This document shows positions 9,144 through 17,950 of a DNA stretch of 64,000 bases, piece after piece. The notes beneath the pieces are model-generated. The model was not told the origin of the DNA. It saw nothing but the letters and a program-made list of their open reading frames with translations, and did no database searches. Made by a program: the position numbers and the translations under genes. The stretch is from Sorangium aterium (GTDB lineage Bacteria > Myxococcota_A > Polyangia > Polyangiales > Polyangiaceae), in the NCBI RefSeq assembly GCF_028368935.1, contig NZ_JAQNDK010000006.1, positions 587,001 through 651,000 on the forward strand, written 5' to 3'. Numbering within the stretch: the first letter of the stretch is position 1; every line of letters starts with the position of its first letter.

Positions 9144-10100
9144 TCAATGCCTCGTGAGCCAGTGGATGACCTGGGATTCGAGGCCCGGCGCCGCCCCGAA
9201 CCCGAGGCTCAGCGTCCGCGGGAAGCCCACGTGCCCGCCGTGCCGGAGCCACTGCACGTCGAGCAGCGGCGAGCGCGGGTGGGCCTCGATCGCCGGCCGC
9301 ACCGTGTCGAGCGGCACCATCGGGTCGGCCTCCGCCGCGACGATCAGCGACGGGACGGCGATGTCGCGGAGGCGCGGGGCGGCGCTCTCGCTCGCATAGT
9401 AGGCCTCCACGCTCTCATAGCCGAAGCGCCGCGTCATGATGCGCCGGTCCCATTCGCGGATCGTGCGAATGGCGAGCGCCTCGTCGAGGGGCACGGGCAC
9501 GGCGCGGCGCGAGGCGACGGCGGTGTACATCTCCTTCAACCCGGACATCACGTGCCTGCGGTACACCCACCGCTCGGGCTGATCGATCGCGGCGACGGAT
9601 CGCTCCAGGTCGAGCGGCGGGCAGACGGCCGCCACGGCGTGGACGCGCCCGTCGAGCGAGCCCGAGGCCGCGTACCGGAGGGCGATATGCCCGCCGAGCG
9701 AGTAGCCGAGGACGAGCACGCGCTCGTACCGGTCGAGCTCGGGGGAGGTGATGGCGGCGTGGAGATCGGAGAACAGGCCAGCGTGGTAGATGTCGTCTCC
9801 GTCGCCCCCGGCGCCGCGCAGGTTGACGCGCAGGCAGGCGAGCCCGGCGCGCTCGGCCCTCAGAGCGGCCTCGACCATATAATAACTCTCGCTCGTACCG
9901 CCGAGCCCGTGGACGACGACGAGGATCGAGCTCGCGCCTTCTCGGTGGCGGATCCTGCCGAGTAACCGGACGGGCCCGGCAGGAGTCTCATCGACGTGGA
10001 CCGCGAAGGGGGAAGACGGAGCGAGCCGCGGGGCGCGAATCTGATGCTTGAGCCAGGGAGCGACCGTCCAGAAGTGGCCGTGGAGGATGCGCTGCATCAT
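9144..10100 (-). CDS. Alpha/beta-hydrolase of the YheT/ABHD1-3 type
   Basis: 318 residues. The nucleophile elbow LGYSLGGH places Ser134; the acid is probably Asp259 (AEADPMVP) and the base His290 (HGGHVGF). The oxyanion segment VVHGLGGTSES and the Arg/Gly-rich VNLRGAGGD block are typical of the YheT/EMB8 subgroup, which are putative carboxylesterases on hydrophobic substrates. There is no signal peptide, so it is cytoplasmic. The natural substrate is unknown. It starts 47 bp downstream of the Cys-rich lipoprotein stop on the same strand. Confidence 0.9.
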   Translation of the reverse strand: MMQRILHGHFWTVAPWLKHQIRAPRLAPSSPFAVHVDETPAGPVRLLGRIRHREGASSILVVVHGLGGTSESYYMVEAALRAERAGLACLRVNLRGAGGDGDDIYHAGLFSDLHAAITSPELDRYERVLVLGYSLGGHIALRYAASGSLDGRVHAVAAVCPPLDLERSVAAIDQPERWVYRRHVMSGLKEMYTAVASRRAVPVPLDEALAIRTIREWDRRIMTRRFGYESVEAYYASESAAPRLRDIAVPSLIVAAEADPMVPLDTVRPAIEAHPRSPLLDVQWLRHGGHVGFPRTLSLGFGAAPGLESQVIHWLTRH

Positions 10101-10147
10101 CCCGTTCGTAACACGGGCGACGCAGCGTTTCTATTTCACGCGCTCGC

Positions 10148-11941
10148 TCAGCGACACACGACCTCCGGCGAGCCGCTGCAATCGTTCCGGCACACGTCGC
10201 AGAGGGCGCACTGGAGTATCGCTTCGTAGAGGGCCGCGCTGGCCGGGTCTACCGTCCTGCAGGCCTCCTTGCAGGCGGCCGTGTCGCACGTACGGAAGCA
10301 GCTCACGTACTCCATGCACGGGGTGCTTTCCGTGCACGCCGAGAGCTCGTCGGCGCAGCTGGTCTCGAGCGCGCACCGGACGCACCCCGAGCTGCCGTCG
10401 CCGCAGGTGCCCGAGCCGTCGCATACCGGCGGCGGGACGGCCCGCTTCACGTTGAGCGTGAACGCGCCATCGCTGGTGTCGGTCGAGCCGTCCACCACGA
10501 TCACGACGGTCTGACCCGCCGCGAGCGTCACCGTGACCTCCGACTGCTCGACGTCCGTGTCGTCGTTGCACGCGAGCTGAGCCCCCCTGCACGTCGCGTC
10601 GTGCACGTGGAGCATCGTGTCGAACGCCGATCCGAACGTATCGAAGGTGTAGTCGCCGGCGACGGGCGCCGTGAACGCGTATCCCGCGTCGGGGCTGCCC
10701 GACGCGCGGCAGGCCGTCGTCGCGGTCGGCCGCACGCTGTTGGGCCGGCCGACCGTGCTGCCGGTGATCGTCTGCGGCACCGACGAGGCGAGGGTGCCCG
10801 CCGGGCAGCTCGGCGCGCTCGCCCGCGTCACGTTCAGCTCGAAGGTGCCCGCCTGGCCCTCCGCGCCGTCGACCACGATGTAGACGGTCTGGCCCGTGGC
10901 CAGGTCGGCCGTGATGACCGCGCTCGGGTCGGCGCTGCACGCGATCTCGGAGCAGCCCGTCGCGTCGAGGAGGGCGAGGACGACGCTGTAGCCGGAGTTC
11001 GTGCTGTCGAACGAGTAGACGCCCGCGGTCGCGGCGGTGAACGAGTAGATGCGCTCGCTCGAGCTCGTGGCGGAGCACGTCGGGGAATACGTGTTCGGCA
11101 GGCCCGCGGTCGTGCCGTTCACGATCTGCGGCACGGCGCTGCCGAGGTCGTGGCCTGGGCTCACCGTGCACGCGCACGCCCCGGCCTGGCAGACCTGCGT
11201 GTCGTTGCACGCGGCGCCGCACTCGCCGCAATGCTCGGCGTTGGTCTGGAGGTCGACGCAGACGTCGACGCCGTCGCAGGCCGTGAGCCCGGAGCCGCAG
11301 CCGTCCTCGCACTCGCCGGCGACGCACGTCTGGTCGCCCGTGCACGCGGTGCCGCACTCGCCGCAGTTCCCGGCGTCGTTCCGGAGGTTGACGCAGGCGC
11401 CGTCGCAGTCGGTGAGCCCCTGCGAGCACTCGCCGTCCTGGCACTCGCCCGACTCGCAGGTCTGGTCGTCCGTGCACGCGGCGCCGCACTCGCCGCAGTT
11501 GCTCGGATCGGACGAGACGTCGACGCACGTGCCGCCGCACTCGGTGCGCCCCGTGGGGCAGCCGCCCTGGTCCTGGCACGCGCCGGCCTGGCATGTCTGC
11601 CCCTCCTCGCAGGCGTTGTTACAGCGGCCGCAGTTCGCCTCGTCGCTCTGGGTGTCGACGCAGCTGTCGCCGCACGCCGCGAGGCCGTCGTCGCACGCGG
11701 CCACGCACTCGCCGTCGCGGCAGGTCTGATCGTCGCCGCACGCCACGCCGCACGCGCCGCAGTGGCTCGTGCTCGTGCCCGTGTTGATACAGATGCCGTC
11801 GCACTCCGTCTCCGGCGCGACGCACGCGCTCGTGCTGGGGCCGCCGTCCGAACACGATGCCACGGCGGAGAGCGCCGCCGCGGCGAGCCAGAGCAGGGTA
11901 TACGTCGGCGCGAGCCTGAAGCGCGATTTGAGCTTTTCCAT
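10148..11941 (-). CDS. Cys-rich repeat lipoprotein with two PPC-like beta-sandwich domains
   Basis: 597 residues. An N-terminal lipoprotein signal ends at AVASC (Cys30), predicting lipidation and export. Residues ~40-255 contain five tandem ~42-residue units of the form C..G..C(V/I)......NCG.CG.AC...Q.C..G.C, rich in presumptive disulphides. They are followed by two ~100-residue repeats beginning VPQIVNGTT and VPQTITGST and ending in GQTV(Y/V)IVVDG, like the pre-peptidase C-terminal beta-sandwich fold. A final Cys-rich tail (~520-597) completes the protein. Cell-surface attachment or matrix binding is inference; no enzyme motif is present. This repeat class is characteristic of myxobacteria. 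Confidence 0.85.
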   Translation of the reverse strand: MEKLKSRFRLAPTYTLLWLAAAALSAVASCSDGGPSTSACVAPETECDGICINTGTSTSHCGACGVACGDDQTCRDGECVAACDDGLAACGDSCVDTQSDEANCGRCNNACEEGQTCQAGACQDQGGCPTGRTECGGTCVDVSSDPSNCGECGAACTDDQTCESGECQDGECSQGLTDCDGACVNLRNDAGNCGECGTACTGDQTCVAGECEDGCGSGLTACDGVDVCVDLQTNAEHCGECGAACNDTQVCQAGACACTVSPGHDLGSAVPQIVNGTTAGLPNTYSPTCSATSSSERIYSFTAATAGVYSFDSTNSGYSVVLALLDATGCSEIACSADPSAVITADLATGQTVYIVVDGAEGQAGTFELNVTRASAPSCPAGTLASSVPQTITGSTVGRPNSVRPTATTACRASGSPDAGYAFTAPVAGDYTFDTFGSAFDTMLHVHDATCRGAQLACNDDTDVEQSEVTVTLAAGQTVVIVVDGSTDTSDGAFTLNVKRAVPPPVCDGSGTCGDGSSGCVRCALETSCADELSACTESTPCMEYVSCFRTCDTAACKEACRTVDPASAALYEAILQCALCDVCRNDCSGSPEVVCR

Positions 11942-12264
11942 GAACCTTCCCTCGGCAGGGTTGCCGACGACGGGGGTCGTAACGCGGAGCTACCGGGAGG
12001 ATACGACGATGGCCTTCCAGGATGTCAATCCTTGCAGCCTGAATCCCGCGCGCAGATCGTCGATCCTCGTCGGTGCGCGCGCGCGCCGTTTTGCCACCGT
12101 CGTACACCTTGACCACAGGGTGCGCTGCTCGGGCCAGCCTAGCCTCGCGCGGCTAGGCTGATGAGCCAGCCAGCGCCGGCGCTCTCCGGAGGGGAGGGAG
12201 GCAGCGCGGATTGCCCTGGCGCGGGAGGCGGTCTACGCATGGATGGCGCGCGCGAGGGCCCGCC
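11942..12264. other. Divergent intergenic region with a perfect hairpin
   Basis: 323 bp without a convincing gene, between the Cys-rich lipoprotein (leftward) and the decayed peptide transporter (rightward). It must hold the lipoprotein promoter, but no clear -35/-10 pair was found. The only strong structure is the inverted repeat at 12135-12160. Confidence 0.6.
12135..12160. repeat. Perfect 10-bp inverted repeat (hairpin)
   Basis: CAGCCTAGCC and its exact complement GGCTAGGCTG flank a 6-nt loop. There is no T-run on either side, so an intrinsic terminator is unlikely. It lies 104 bp upstream of the pseudogene start and could be an operator or a structured leader. Confidence 0.8.
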
Positions 12265-12661
12265 ATGACGCCAATCGCTCCGAGCACCAACCGATTTCCC
12301 CCTCAGATCAAGTACATCATCGGAAACGAGGGGTGCGAGCGCTTCAGCTTTTACGGGATGAAGAACATCTTAACGTTCTTCATGATCAACACCATGTTGA
12401 TCCACGAACACGTGGCCAAGGCCAATTACCACCTGTGGCGCGGCGTCCACCTCACGGCGCTCGGCCGGCATGGCGATCACGGGCAACCTGATCACCGCCG
12501 CCGTCGCGGCGCTCAACGTCTTCACGGGCGCGCTCCAATACCTCTTCTTCGCGGCGCTCATCCTGATCGCGGCCGTCGTCTTCGGCCTCCTCGCCCGGCG
12601 CTACGTGGTGGTCGACTACTTCCAGCGGAGGCCCGCGGGCGCGCCCGTCCCTGCGTCCTGA
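12265..12661 (+). pseudogene. Remnant of a POT/PTR2-family proton-dependent oligopeptide transporter
   Basis: The N-terminal fragment from the ATG at 12265 reads GNEGCERFSFYGMKNILTFF, including the ExxERF motif of the first membrane helix of POT transporters, and stays recognisable to about 12435. A C-terminal fragment in the next frame (about 12465-12661) reads GNLITAAVAALNVFTGALQ and continues into LLARRYVVVDYFQ, the last membrane helix and tail of the same family. Roughly 1-1.2 kb of the middle is missing and the two ends are out of frame, so no transporter can be made. Internal deletion is the simplest reading; an assembly error at this point is the alternative. Confidence 0.82.
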
Positions 12662-12675
12662 CGCGCCGCGCCGGC

Positions 12676-14052
12676 TCAGCCCTCGCCGCGCGGCTCCTCG
12701 TCCTCGGGCTCGCTCGCGAGCGCGGGCGGGATGCGGACCCGCACCGTGCGGATCTGCCGGGGGCTCGCGTCGACGATGTGGAGCTCCGCCCCGTCCGGGG
12801 TCGTCACGACGTCGCCGGGCGCCGGGATGCGCCGGGCGAGCCCCAGGCAGAGCCCCGCGACCGTCGACCAGCGGACGTCGTCCGGCAGCGCGATCGCGAG
12901 CTGCCGGCAGACCTCGTGGACCGGCATGTCGCCGGGCACGAGCGCCGACCCGTCCGGCTCGCGCCGGATCGTCTCTGCGTGGGGCGGGCGCGCCTCGTTC
13001 TCGGCGAAGATCTCGCCGACGAGCTCCTCGACGAGGTCCTCCATCGTGATGATGCCGATCATGCCGCCCTGCTCGTCCACGACCACGGCGAGCTGGAGCC
13101 GGCGCCGCTTCAGCTCGGCGAGGAGATCGACGGCCGGCATCGACCCGACCACGAAGTACGCCGGGCGCAGGATGCTCTCCAGCGAGAACTGGCCGTCGCC
13201 CCACAGGAGCGCGAGCACCTCGGGCATCGTGACGTAGCCGATCACGTTGTCGTTCGACCCCTCGTAGACCGGCATCCGCGTGTGGCCGTGCTCCAGCACC
13301 GCGCGCTGGACCTCCTGGGCGGCGGCGTCGCGCGGGAGGGCCACGACGCGGCCGCGGGGGAGCATCACCTGGAGCGCGGTGAGCCAGGCGAAATCGATGG
13401 CGCGGGACGCGATCTCGCCGGCGCGCTTGTCGACCGAGCCCGCCTCGGCGGCCTCGTCGACGATCTGCTGGATCTCCTCGGGGGAGAGGCGCGCCTCGAC
13501 GAAGTTCGTGCGGTCGCCGAAGAGCCTCAGCACCAGGTTGGAGCTGGCGGTGAGCAGCCAGACGAGCGGGCGGGCGAGCGACGACAGCCCGCGGAGCGGC
13601 GGGCCGACGAGCATCGCGTACCGCTCGGAAGCGCGGAGCGCGAGCGACTTCGGGACGAGCTCGCCGAGGACGAGCGACAGGAAGGACACGAGCGCGACCA
13701 CGGCGGCGAACGCCAGCTCGTCCGCCGCGTCCCCGATCCACGGCGCCGCGCGGAGCACCGGCGCGAGGTCCTTCGCGAGGGTCGACCCGCCGAAGGCGCT
13801 CGCGGTCGCGCCCACGACGGTGATGCCGATCTGCACGGTGGCGAGGAAGCGCTCCGGATTGCCCCGCAGGCGCTTCACCGCCCGCGCCCGGCGGCTCCCC
13901 GACTGGACGAGCTGGTCGAGCCGTGTCTTGCGGACCGTGACGACCGCGATCTCGGCGCCCGAGAAGACGCCGTTCACGAGCACCAGGGCCAGGATGATGA
14001 GGATTTCCGAGAGAATGGCGGCTCCCTCCGCGGCTTTCCCGGGTGCAGGCAT
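12676..14052 (-). CDS. CNNM/HlyC-CorC family CBS-domain membrane protein
   Basis: 458 residues. The N-terminal DUF21/CNNM membrane domain (~15-200) has ILALVLVNGVFSGAEIAVV and SFLSLVLGELVPKSLALR, the conserved GELVPK signature. Two CBS repeats follow (~215-335, including ARMPVYEGSNDNVIGYV-like and VVDEQGGMIGIITMEDLVE segments), then a C-terminal CorC/HlyC domain (~350-440). Relatives mediate Mg2+/Co2+ efflux or Na+/Mg2+ exchange; the CBS pair usually senses adenine nucleotides. The gene is convergent with the POT remnant, 14 bp away. The specific ion cannot be told from sequence. Confidence 0.9.
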   Translation of the reverse strand: MPAPGKAAEGAAILSEILIILALVLVNGVFSGAEIAVVTVRKTRLDQLVQSGSRRARAVKRLRGNPERFLATVQIGITVVGATASAFGGSTLAKDLAPVLRAAPWIGDAADELAFAAVVALVSFLSLVLGELVPKSLALRASERYAMLVGPPLRGLSSLARPLVWLLTASSNLVLRLFGDRTNFVEARLSPEEIQQIVDEAAEAGSVDKRAGEIASRAIDFAWLTALQVMLPRGRVVALPRDAAAQEVQRAVLEHGHTRMPVYEGSNDNVIGYVTMPEVLALLWGDGQFSLESILRPAYFVVGSMPAVDLLAELKRRRLQLAVVVDEQGGMIGIITMEDLVEELVGEIFAENEARPPHAETIRREPDGSALVPGDMPVHEVCRQLAIALPDDVRWSTVAGLCLGLARRIPAPGDVVTTPDGAELHIVDASPRQIRTVRVRIPPALASEPEDEEPRGEG

Positions 14053-14198
14053 AGCGTGTCGCTCGCCCGCACGGCAGTGGCGCCGGGCCCGCGGCGCACG
14101 AAACCCCGGCGGCCGTGGCTGCAGCGTGCCGCGGGTCGTGAATTGCGTTTATGATGAAATTTTCTGAGGGATCCGCCACACACGGTGGCCGCGGCGCG

Positions 14199-14230
14199 GT
14201 CACGCACGGCCGCCGTCACGCACGGCCGCA
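14199..14230. repeat. Short tandem repeat of a GTCACGCACGGCCGC unit
   Basis: Two imperfect copies of a ~16-bp GTCACGCACGGCCGC unit lie between the DAHP synthase stop and the CNNM gene start. No terminator T-run accompanies them. Confidence 0.6.
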
Positions 14231-14247
14231 GGCGCCGCGCGGAGGGC

Positions 14248-15315
14248 TCACGCCGCCTTGCTGGCTCGCCGGTCCCGCACCGCCTGTGCGAGCAGCTCGA
14301 GCACCGGAACGGTGTCGTTCCAGCCGAGGCAGGCGTCGGTGATGCTCTGGCCGTAGATGGGCAGCTTGCCCGGCGCGAGATCCTGCCGGCCTCCCACGAG
14401 GTGGCTCTCGATCATCACGCCGAGGATGTCCCGCGAGCCGGAGCGCAGCTGGTCGGCCAGGCTCTCGGCCACCGTCCTCTGCCGCGCCGGATCCTTCTGG
14501 CTGTTGCCGTGGCTGCAGTCGACCATCAGCCGGCGCGGCAGGCCCGCCTTGGTCAGGCGGTCGGCCGCCTCGCGGACGTGCTCGGCCGCGTAGTTGGGGC
14601 CGCGCTGCGAGCCGCGCAGGATCACGTGACACGACGCGTTGCCGCGCGTCGCCACGATCGCCGAGATCCCCTGCTTCGTCACGGAGAGGAAATGGTGCGC
14701 CTCGCGCGCGGCCCGCACCGCGTCGACCGCGATCTGGACGTCGCCCTCGGTGCTGTTCTTGAAGCCCACGGGGCACGAGAGCCCGGAGGCGAGCTCGCGG
14801 TGGATCTGGCTCTCGGTCGTGCGCGCGCCGATCGCGCCCCAGGAGATGAAATCGGCGATGAACTGCGGCGAGATCGTGTCCAGGAACTCGCTCCCGCTCG
14901 CGAGCCCGAGCTCGGCGATGTCGCGGAGCAGCCCGCGGGCGACGCGGAGCCCCTTGTTGATCGAGAAGCTCCCGTCGAGGTCGGGATCGTTGATCAACCC
15001 CTTCCAGCCGACCGTGGTGCGCGGCTTCTCGAAGTACACGCGCATGATCACGAGCAGATCGTCGCTCAGCCGGTCGCGCGCCTCCCGGAGCCGCGCGGCG
15101 TACTCCAGGGCGGCCTTGGGGTCGTGGATGGAGCAGGGGCCCACCACCACGATGATCCGGTCGTCGTCGCCCGAGATCACGCGCTCGGCGGCCTTGCGCG
15201 TGAAGGCCACGGTCTCGGAGGCCGCGGGGCTGACGGGGATCTCTTCGATAAGGATCGCCGGGGGGATCAAGGGCCTGAGCCCTGCAATACGAAGGTCGTC
15301 GGTCGAGTAGTACAT
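14248..15315 (-). CDS. aroF: 3-deoxy-7-phosphoheptulonate (DAHP) synthase, class I
   Basis: Condenses PEP and erythrose 4-phosphate, the first step of the shikimate pathway. The ATG at 15315 gives 355 residues, matching the AroF/G/H family (~350); the frame is open upstream but the residues there are unrelated. Signatures are VVGPCSIHDP (metal-binding Cys), FEKPRTTVGWKGLINDP, GSFSINKGL, PVGFKNSTEGD and VDCSHGNSQKD. The N-terminal ~45 residues resemble the region that mediates aromatic amino-acid feedback in enteric isozymes, but the effector cannot be read off. The isozyme letter is a convention only. No other aro genes are adjacent. Confidence 0.94.
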   Translation of the reverse strand: MYYSTDDLRIAGLRPLIPPAILIEEIPVSPAASETVAFTRKAAERVISGDDDRIIVVVGPCSIHDPKAALEYAARLREARDRLSDDLLVIMRVYFEKPRTTVGWKGLINDPDLDGSFSINKGLRVARGLLRDIAELGLASGSEFLDTISPQFIADFISWGAIGARTTESQIHRELASGLSCPVGFKNSTEGDVQIAVDAVRAAREAHHFLSVTKQGISAIVATRGNASCHVILRGSQRGPNYAAEHVREAADRLTKAGLPRRLMVDCSHGNSQKDPARQRTVAESLADQLRSGSRDILGVMIESHLVGGRQDLAPGKLPIYGQSITDACLGWNDTVPVLELLAQAVRDRRASKAA

Positions 15316-15449
15316 CGTTGAGGCTCCAGCATAGCGGACGACATACGCCCCGACTACCCGCGCGTGGCCCGGAGGCACTTTCTGGTCGTTGTACGGCGCC
15401 CCGTACTCCCTTACGGCTTGCGGTCGGCCTGAAGATCTGTCTCGCCATG

Positions 15450-16247
15450 CTATGCGCGCGCTGGCGAGTGCGCCCGGTCCCCGCCCGGCCGCCGCAGGAA
15501 CGGCGCGCCCTTCGGCTGCGCACGGCAGGGCGCCGCAGGCCGGTTCGCGCCCGCCGTGGTCGAGCGGACGGGTCGCTCTGCCAGCGCCGTCCGGCGTGGC
15601 GTGTTCGCCGATCGTGCGCCTTTCGCCGGGTGCGCCGCCGCCTCGGCGACGTTGCTCGCCGTCGGTCGCGGCGGTCGTTGATGCCTGCGCTCCGCGCGGG
15701 GCTCCTCGATCAGCGCACGCAGGGACGCGAGCGCGCGCGTGCGCCACTTGTACGCCGTCGACAGCGGGATCCCGTGTTGTTCGGCGACCGTCGCCATCGG
15801 CACGCCTTCGATGTCGTGCTGGATGAGGATCTGCTGCTCCTCGGCCTGCAGCGACCTGAGCCGCGAGAGGATGAGGGAGCGCGTCTGCTCTGCGTCGATC
15901 TGCTCCTCGGCGTTCGGGCGCTCGTCGGCGACGCGGCGCGGGGCGTGGCCGGAGGACAGCTCCTCGCGCCGGTGGTGCGCGCGGTCGCGGTAGTGGGCGG
16001 CCACGTGGACCGTGATCCTGTTGAGCCACCGCTCCGGTCGCGCGCGGAGCGGGTCGTAGGAAGGGAAGCTCTGGTATCCGGCGAGGAACACATCCTGGAG
16101 GATGTCTCGCCGATCGCGGCGTGGGACCCCGAGCCGCCTAAGCCAATTCCATACGGAATCGTAGGTCTTCCCCCGAAAGAGCCGGACGAAGGCCCGCTGT
16201 CTATCCAGCGGCATCGACGGTGCGAGAGTGCGATGCGGTTGTCCCAT
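15450..16247 (-). CDS. ECF-type RNA polymerase sigma factor
   Basis: 265 residues. Region 2 (~15-85) contains RRDRRDILQDVFLAGYQSFPSY and RPERWLNRITVHVAAHYRDR, the core-binding and -10 recognition helices. Region 4 (~118-170) contains LRSLQAEEQQILIQHDIEG then GIPLSTAYKWRTRALASLR, the -35 recognition helix-turn-helix. A ~90-residue Arg/Pro/Ala-rich tail (175-265) has no recognisable domain and may be disordered. A second ECF gene lies upstream on the same strand, separated by 325 bp. No separate anti-sigma gene adjoins it. Confidence 0.88.
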   Translation of the reverse strand: MGQPHRTLAPSMPLDRQRAFVRLFRGKTYDSVWNWLRRLGVPRRDRRDILQDVFLAGYQSFPSYDPLRARPERWLNRITVHVAAHYRDRAHHRREELSSGHAPRRVADERPNAEEQIDAEQTRSLILSRLRSLQAEEQQILIQHDIEGVPMATVAEQHGIPLSTAYKWRTRALASLRALIEEPRAERRHQRPPRPTASNVAEAAAHPAKGARSANTPRRTALAERPVRSTTAGANRPAAPCRAQPKGAPFLRRPGGDRAHSPARA

Positions 16248-16572
16248 GCTCGCTTAATTAGGAGGAGCAGATCTCCCATCTCAAAAAAAAGCCATCGGCT
16301 CTGAAGAATGATCTTCTGTGCGCGCGCGATCCCCCGCCTCTCATCCTCAATCGCCAAGGACGGGAACGCAGCGCTCGGCGGCGGTTGGGATGGATCGTCT
16401 CCTGTGCAGGAGAGCAGCACTGAGGTCGTGGGGAGCTGAACGGGGGAATCGCTCTCGACCGGCTCTCGGCTGCGCGTGCTACGGCGGCTCAGAGAGACGA
16501 GAGGTCGAGAGGAGCCAGGGCTCGACTCTTGGTGTCCTCGGCGGTTCGAATCCTCGCCATCCGAGCAGTGCT
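16248..16572. other. Spacer between the two ECF sigma genes
   Basis: 325 bp without a supported gene. It is AT-richer near 16250-16310 (upstream of the 15450-16247 sigma gene), where its leftward promoter is expected. A T-arm-like string (GGTTCGAATCC) occurs at about 16542-16552, but it does not fold into a tRNA. Confidence 0.55.
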
Positions 16573-17904
16573 CTACAGGAGCGGGCGGGGCCCGGCGGCA
16601 GCCGTCCTCGAGCGCAGCGCGCGAAGCGCCGCGTTCCTCTCGGCGGTGAGGCGGCCAGCAGGGAACCTCGTTCGGTGCTCGATCAGGAGGCTCTTTGCCT
16701 CCGCATAATGGCCGCGCGACAACGCGGTGATCGCCCCGTCGATGAGGGTGCGCTCCGCGGCGATCTCCTGATCGTTCGACGCCCCAGACGGTCCTGCGGG
16801 AGGCAAGGTCGATCTGCCGGCCGGACGGGGCGCGGACTTCCGGGCGAGCGGCGCCGCGCTGGTCGCTCGCGAGCTCCCGGCGCCCGCGATCTCGCCGCCC
16901 GGCAGGGCTCCCGCCGCTGCAGCTGCGCCGGGCACCGTCGGCAGCGCGGCCGGGGACGGCGTCGGCAGCGCGGCCGGGGATAGCGGCGGCAGCGCGGCCG
17001 GGGACGGCGGCAACGCTTCCGGGGGCGCCGGCGTCCGGATGGCCGCCATGGCGAGCCCGCTCGCGGCGCGCTGTCCGGCGGCGGTCGGGGTCGAGGCGGC
17101 GCGCAGCGCGCTCAGCGTGAGCGCGATGACGGCGGCGGCGCTCGCCAGCGGGACTGCGATGCTCGCCGCGAGATGGAGCCAGCCTGCCCGCGTCGGCGTG
17201 CCGCCCTCGATCGGGAGCCTCCACGGAGAGAACACCCCGCGGGCGCGGCGGCACAGCCGCGCGAGCAACGTCGGCGCGCCCTCGCGTCCCGTGCGCGCCT
17301 CCTGGACGAGCGCGCCGGCGCTGAAGGGGATGAACGCGAGCCCGCGGCCGCGCTGCCGCGCCTGCCAGCGACGCATGGCCGCCTCGATGTCCACCCAGGC
17401 GAGCCGGTGCCGGCTCCACGCGGTGCTCAGGGGAATCGAGAGCTGCTGGGCGATCTCGGCCATGTCGATCTCCTCGAGCTCATGGGCGACGAACACGCAG
17501 CGGCGCTCCATGGGCAGCTCCTGGAGCAGCTTGTGGAGCACGCAGCGCCGGTCTCTCGCGATGGCGTGCTGCTCGGAGTCGGGGGTGACGTCGGGCAGCG
17601 CCGCGAGATCGTCGAACGGCCGGAGGCGCTCGTGGCGGCGGTGGGCCCGTCGGAAATGATTCGACGCCTGGTGGGTCGCGATGCCCATGAGCCACGACCG
17701 CACGGTGCCCCTGCTGGGATCGAACCGCGGCAGCGCCCGGTAGGCGCCGGCGAGGACCTCCTGGGCGACGTCCTCGATGTCCTGCGCGCGAACCCCGAGG
17801 CGGGCGAGGTAGCGGGCGATGAACGAGAAGTGCTCGTCGGCGATCTCCGCCATGCGGGCGTGGGAAGGTTCTGCGGACGTGTTTTTGCGTGACTGTGACC
17901 CCAT
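16573..17904 (-). CDS. ECF sigma factor fused to a membrane anchor and a C-terminal helical domain
   Basis: 443 residues from the ATG at 17904, which has a GAGGGGGG ribosome-binding site; this start removes a spurious 75-residue upstream extension. Region 2 (~25-95) includes VRAQDIEDVAQEVLAGAYRALP and VRSWLMGIATHQASNHFRR; region 4 (~125-180) includes LPMERRCVFVAHELEEIDMAEI and PLSTAWSRHRLA. A single membrane segment (LAASIAVPLASAAAVIALTL) lies near residue 247. A Pro/Ala repeat linker follows, then ~60 residues ending AITALSRGHYAEAKSLLIEH, a helical-hairpin pattern usually found on separate accessory or anti-sigma proteins in myxobacteria. Membrane tethering of the sigma domain, perhaps released by proteolysis, is inference. 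Confidence 0.85.
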   Translation of the reverse strand: MGSQSRKNTSAEPSHARMAEIADEHFSFIARYLARLGVRAQDIEDVAQEVLAGAYRALPRFDPSRGTVRSWLMGIATHQASNHFRRAHRRHERLRPFDDLAALPDVTPDSEQHAIARDRRCVLHKLLQELPMERRCVFVAHELEEIDMAEIAQQLSIPLSTAWSRHRLAWVDIEAAMRRWQARQRGRGLAFIPFSAGALVQEARTGREGAPTLLARLCRRARGVFSPWRLPIEGGTPTRAGWLHLAASIAVPLASAAAVIALTLSALRAASTPTAAGQRAASGLAMAAIRTPAPPEALPPSPAALPPLSPAALPTPSPAALPTVPGAAAAAGALPGGEIAGAGSSRATSAAPLARKSAPRPAGRSTLPPAGPSGASNDQEIAAERTLIDGAITALSRGHYAEAKSLLIEHRTRFPAGRLTAERNAALRALRSRTAAAGPRPLL

Positions 17905-17950
17905 CTCTGTTCCCCCCTCGAGCGTGGCGACGGCGTGGTCGCGAAGCTGG

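Noticed and set aside
16461-16580. Possible tRNA gene (T-arm-like GGTTCGAATCC)
   Set aside because: The T-stem has two mismatches and no acceptor or anticodon stem could be paired in the flanking sequence.
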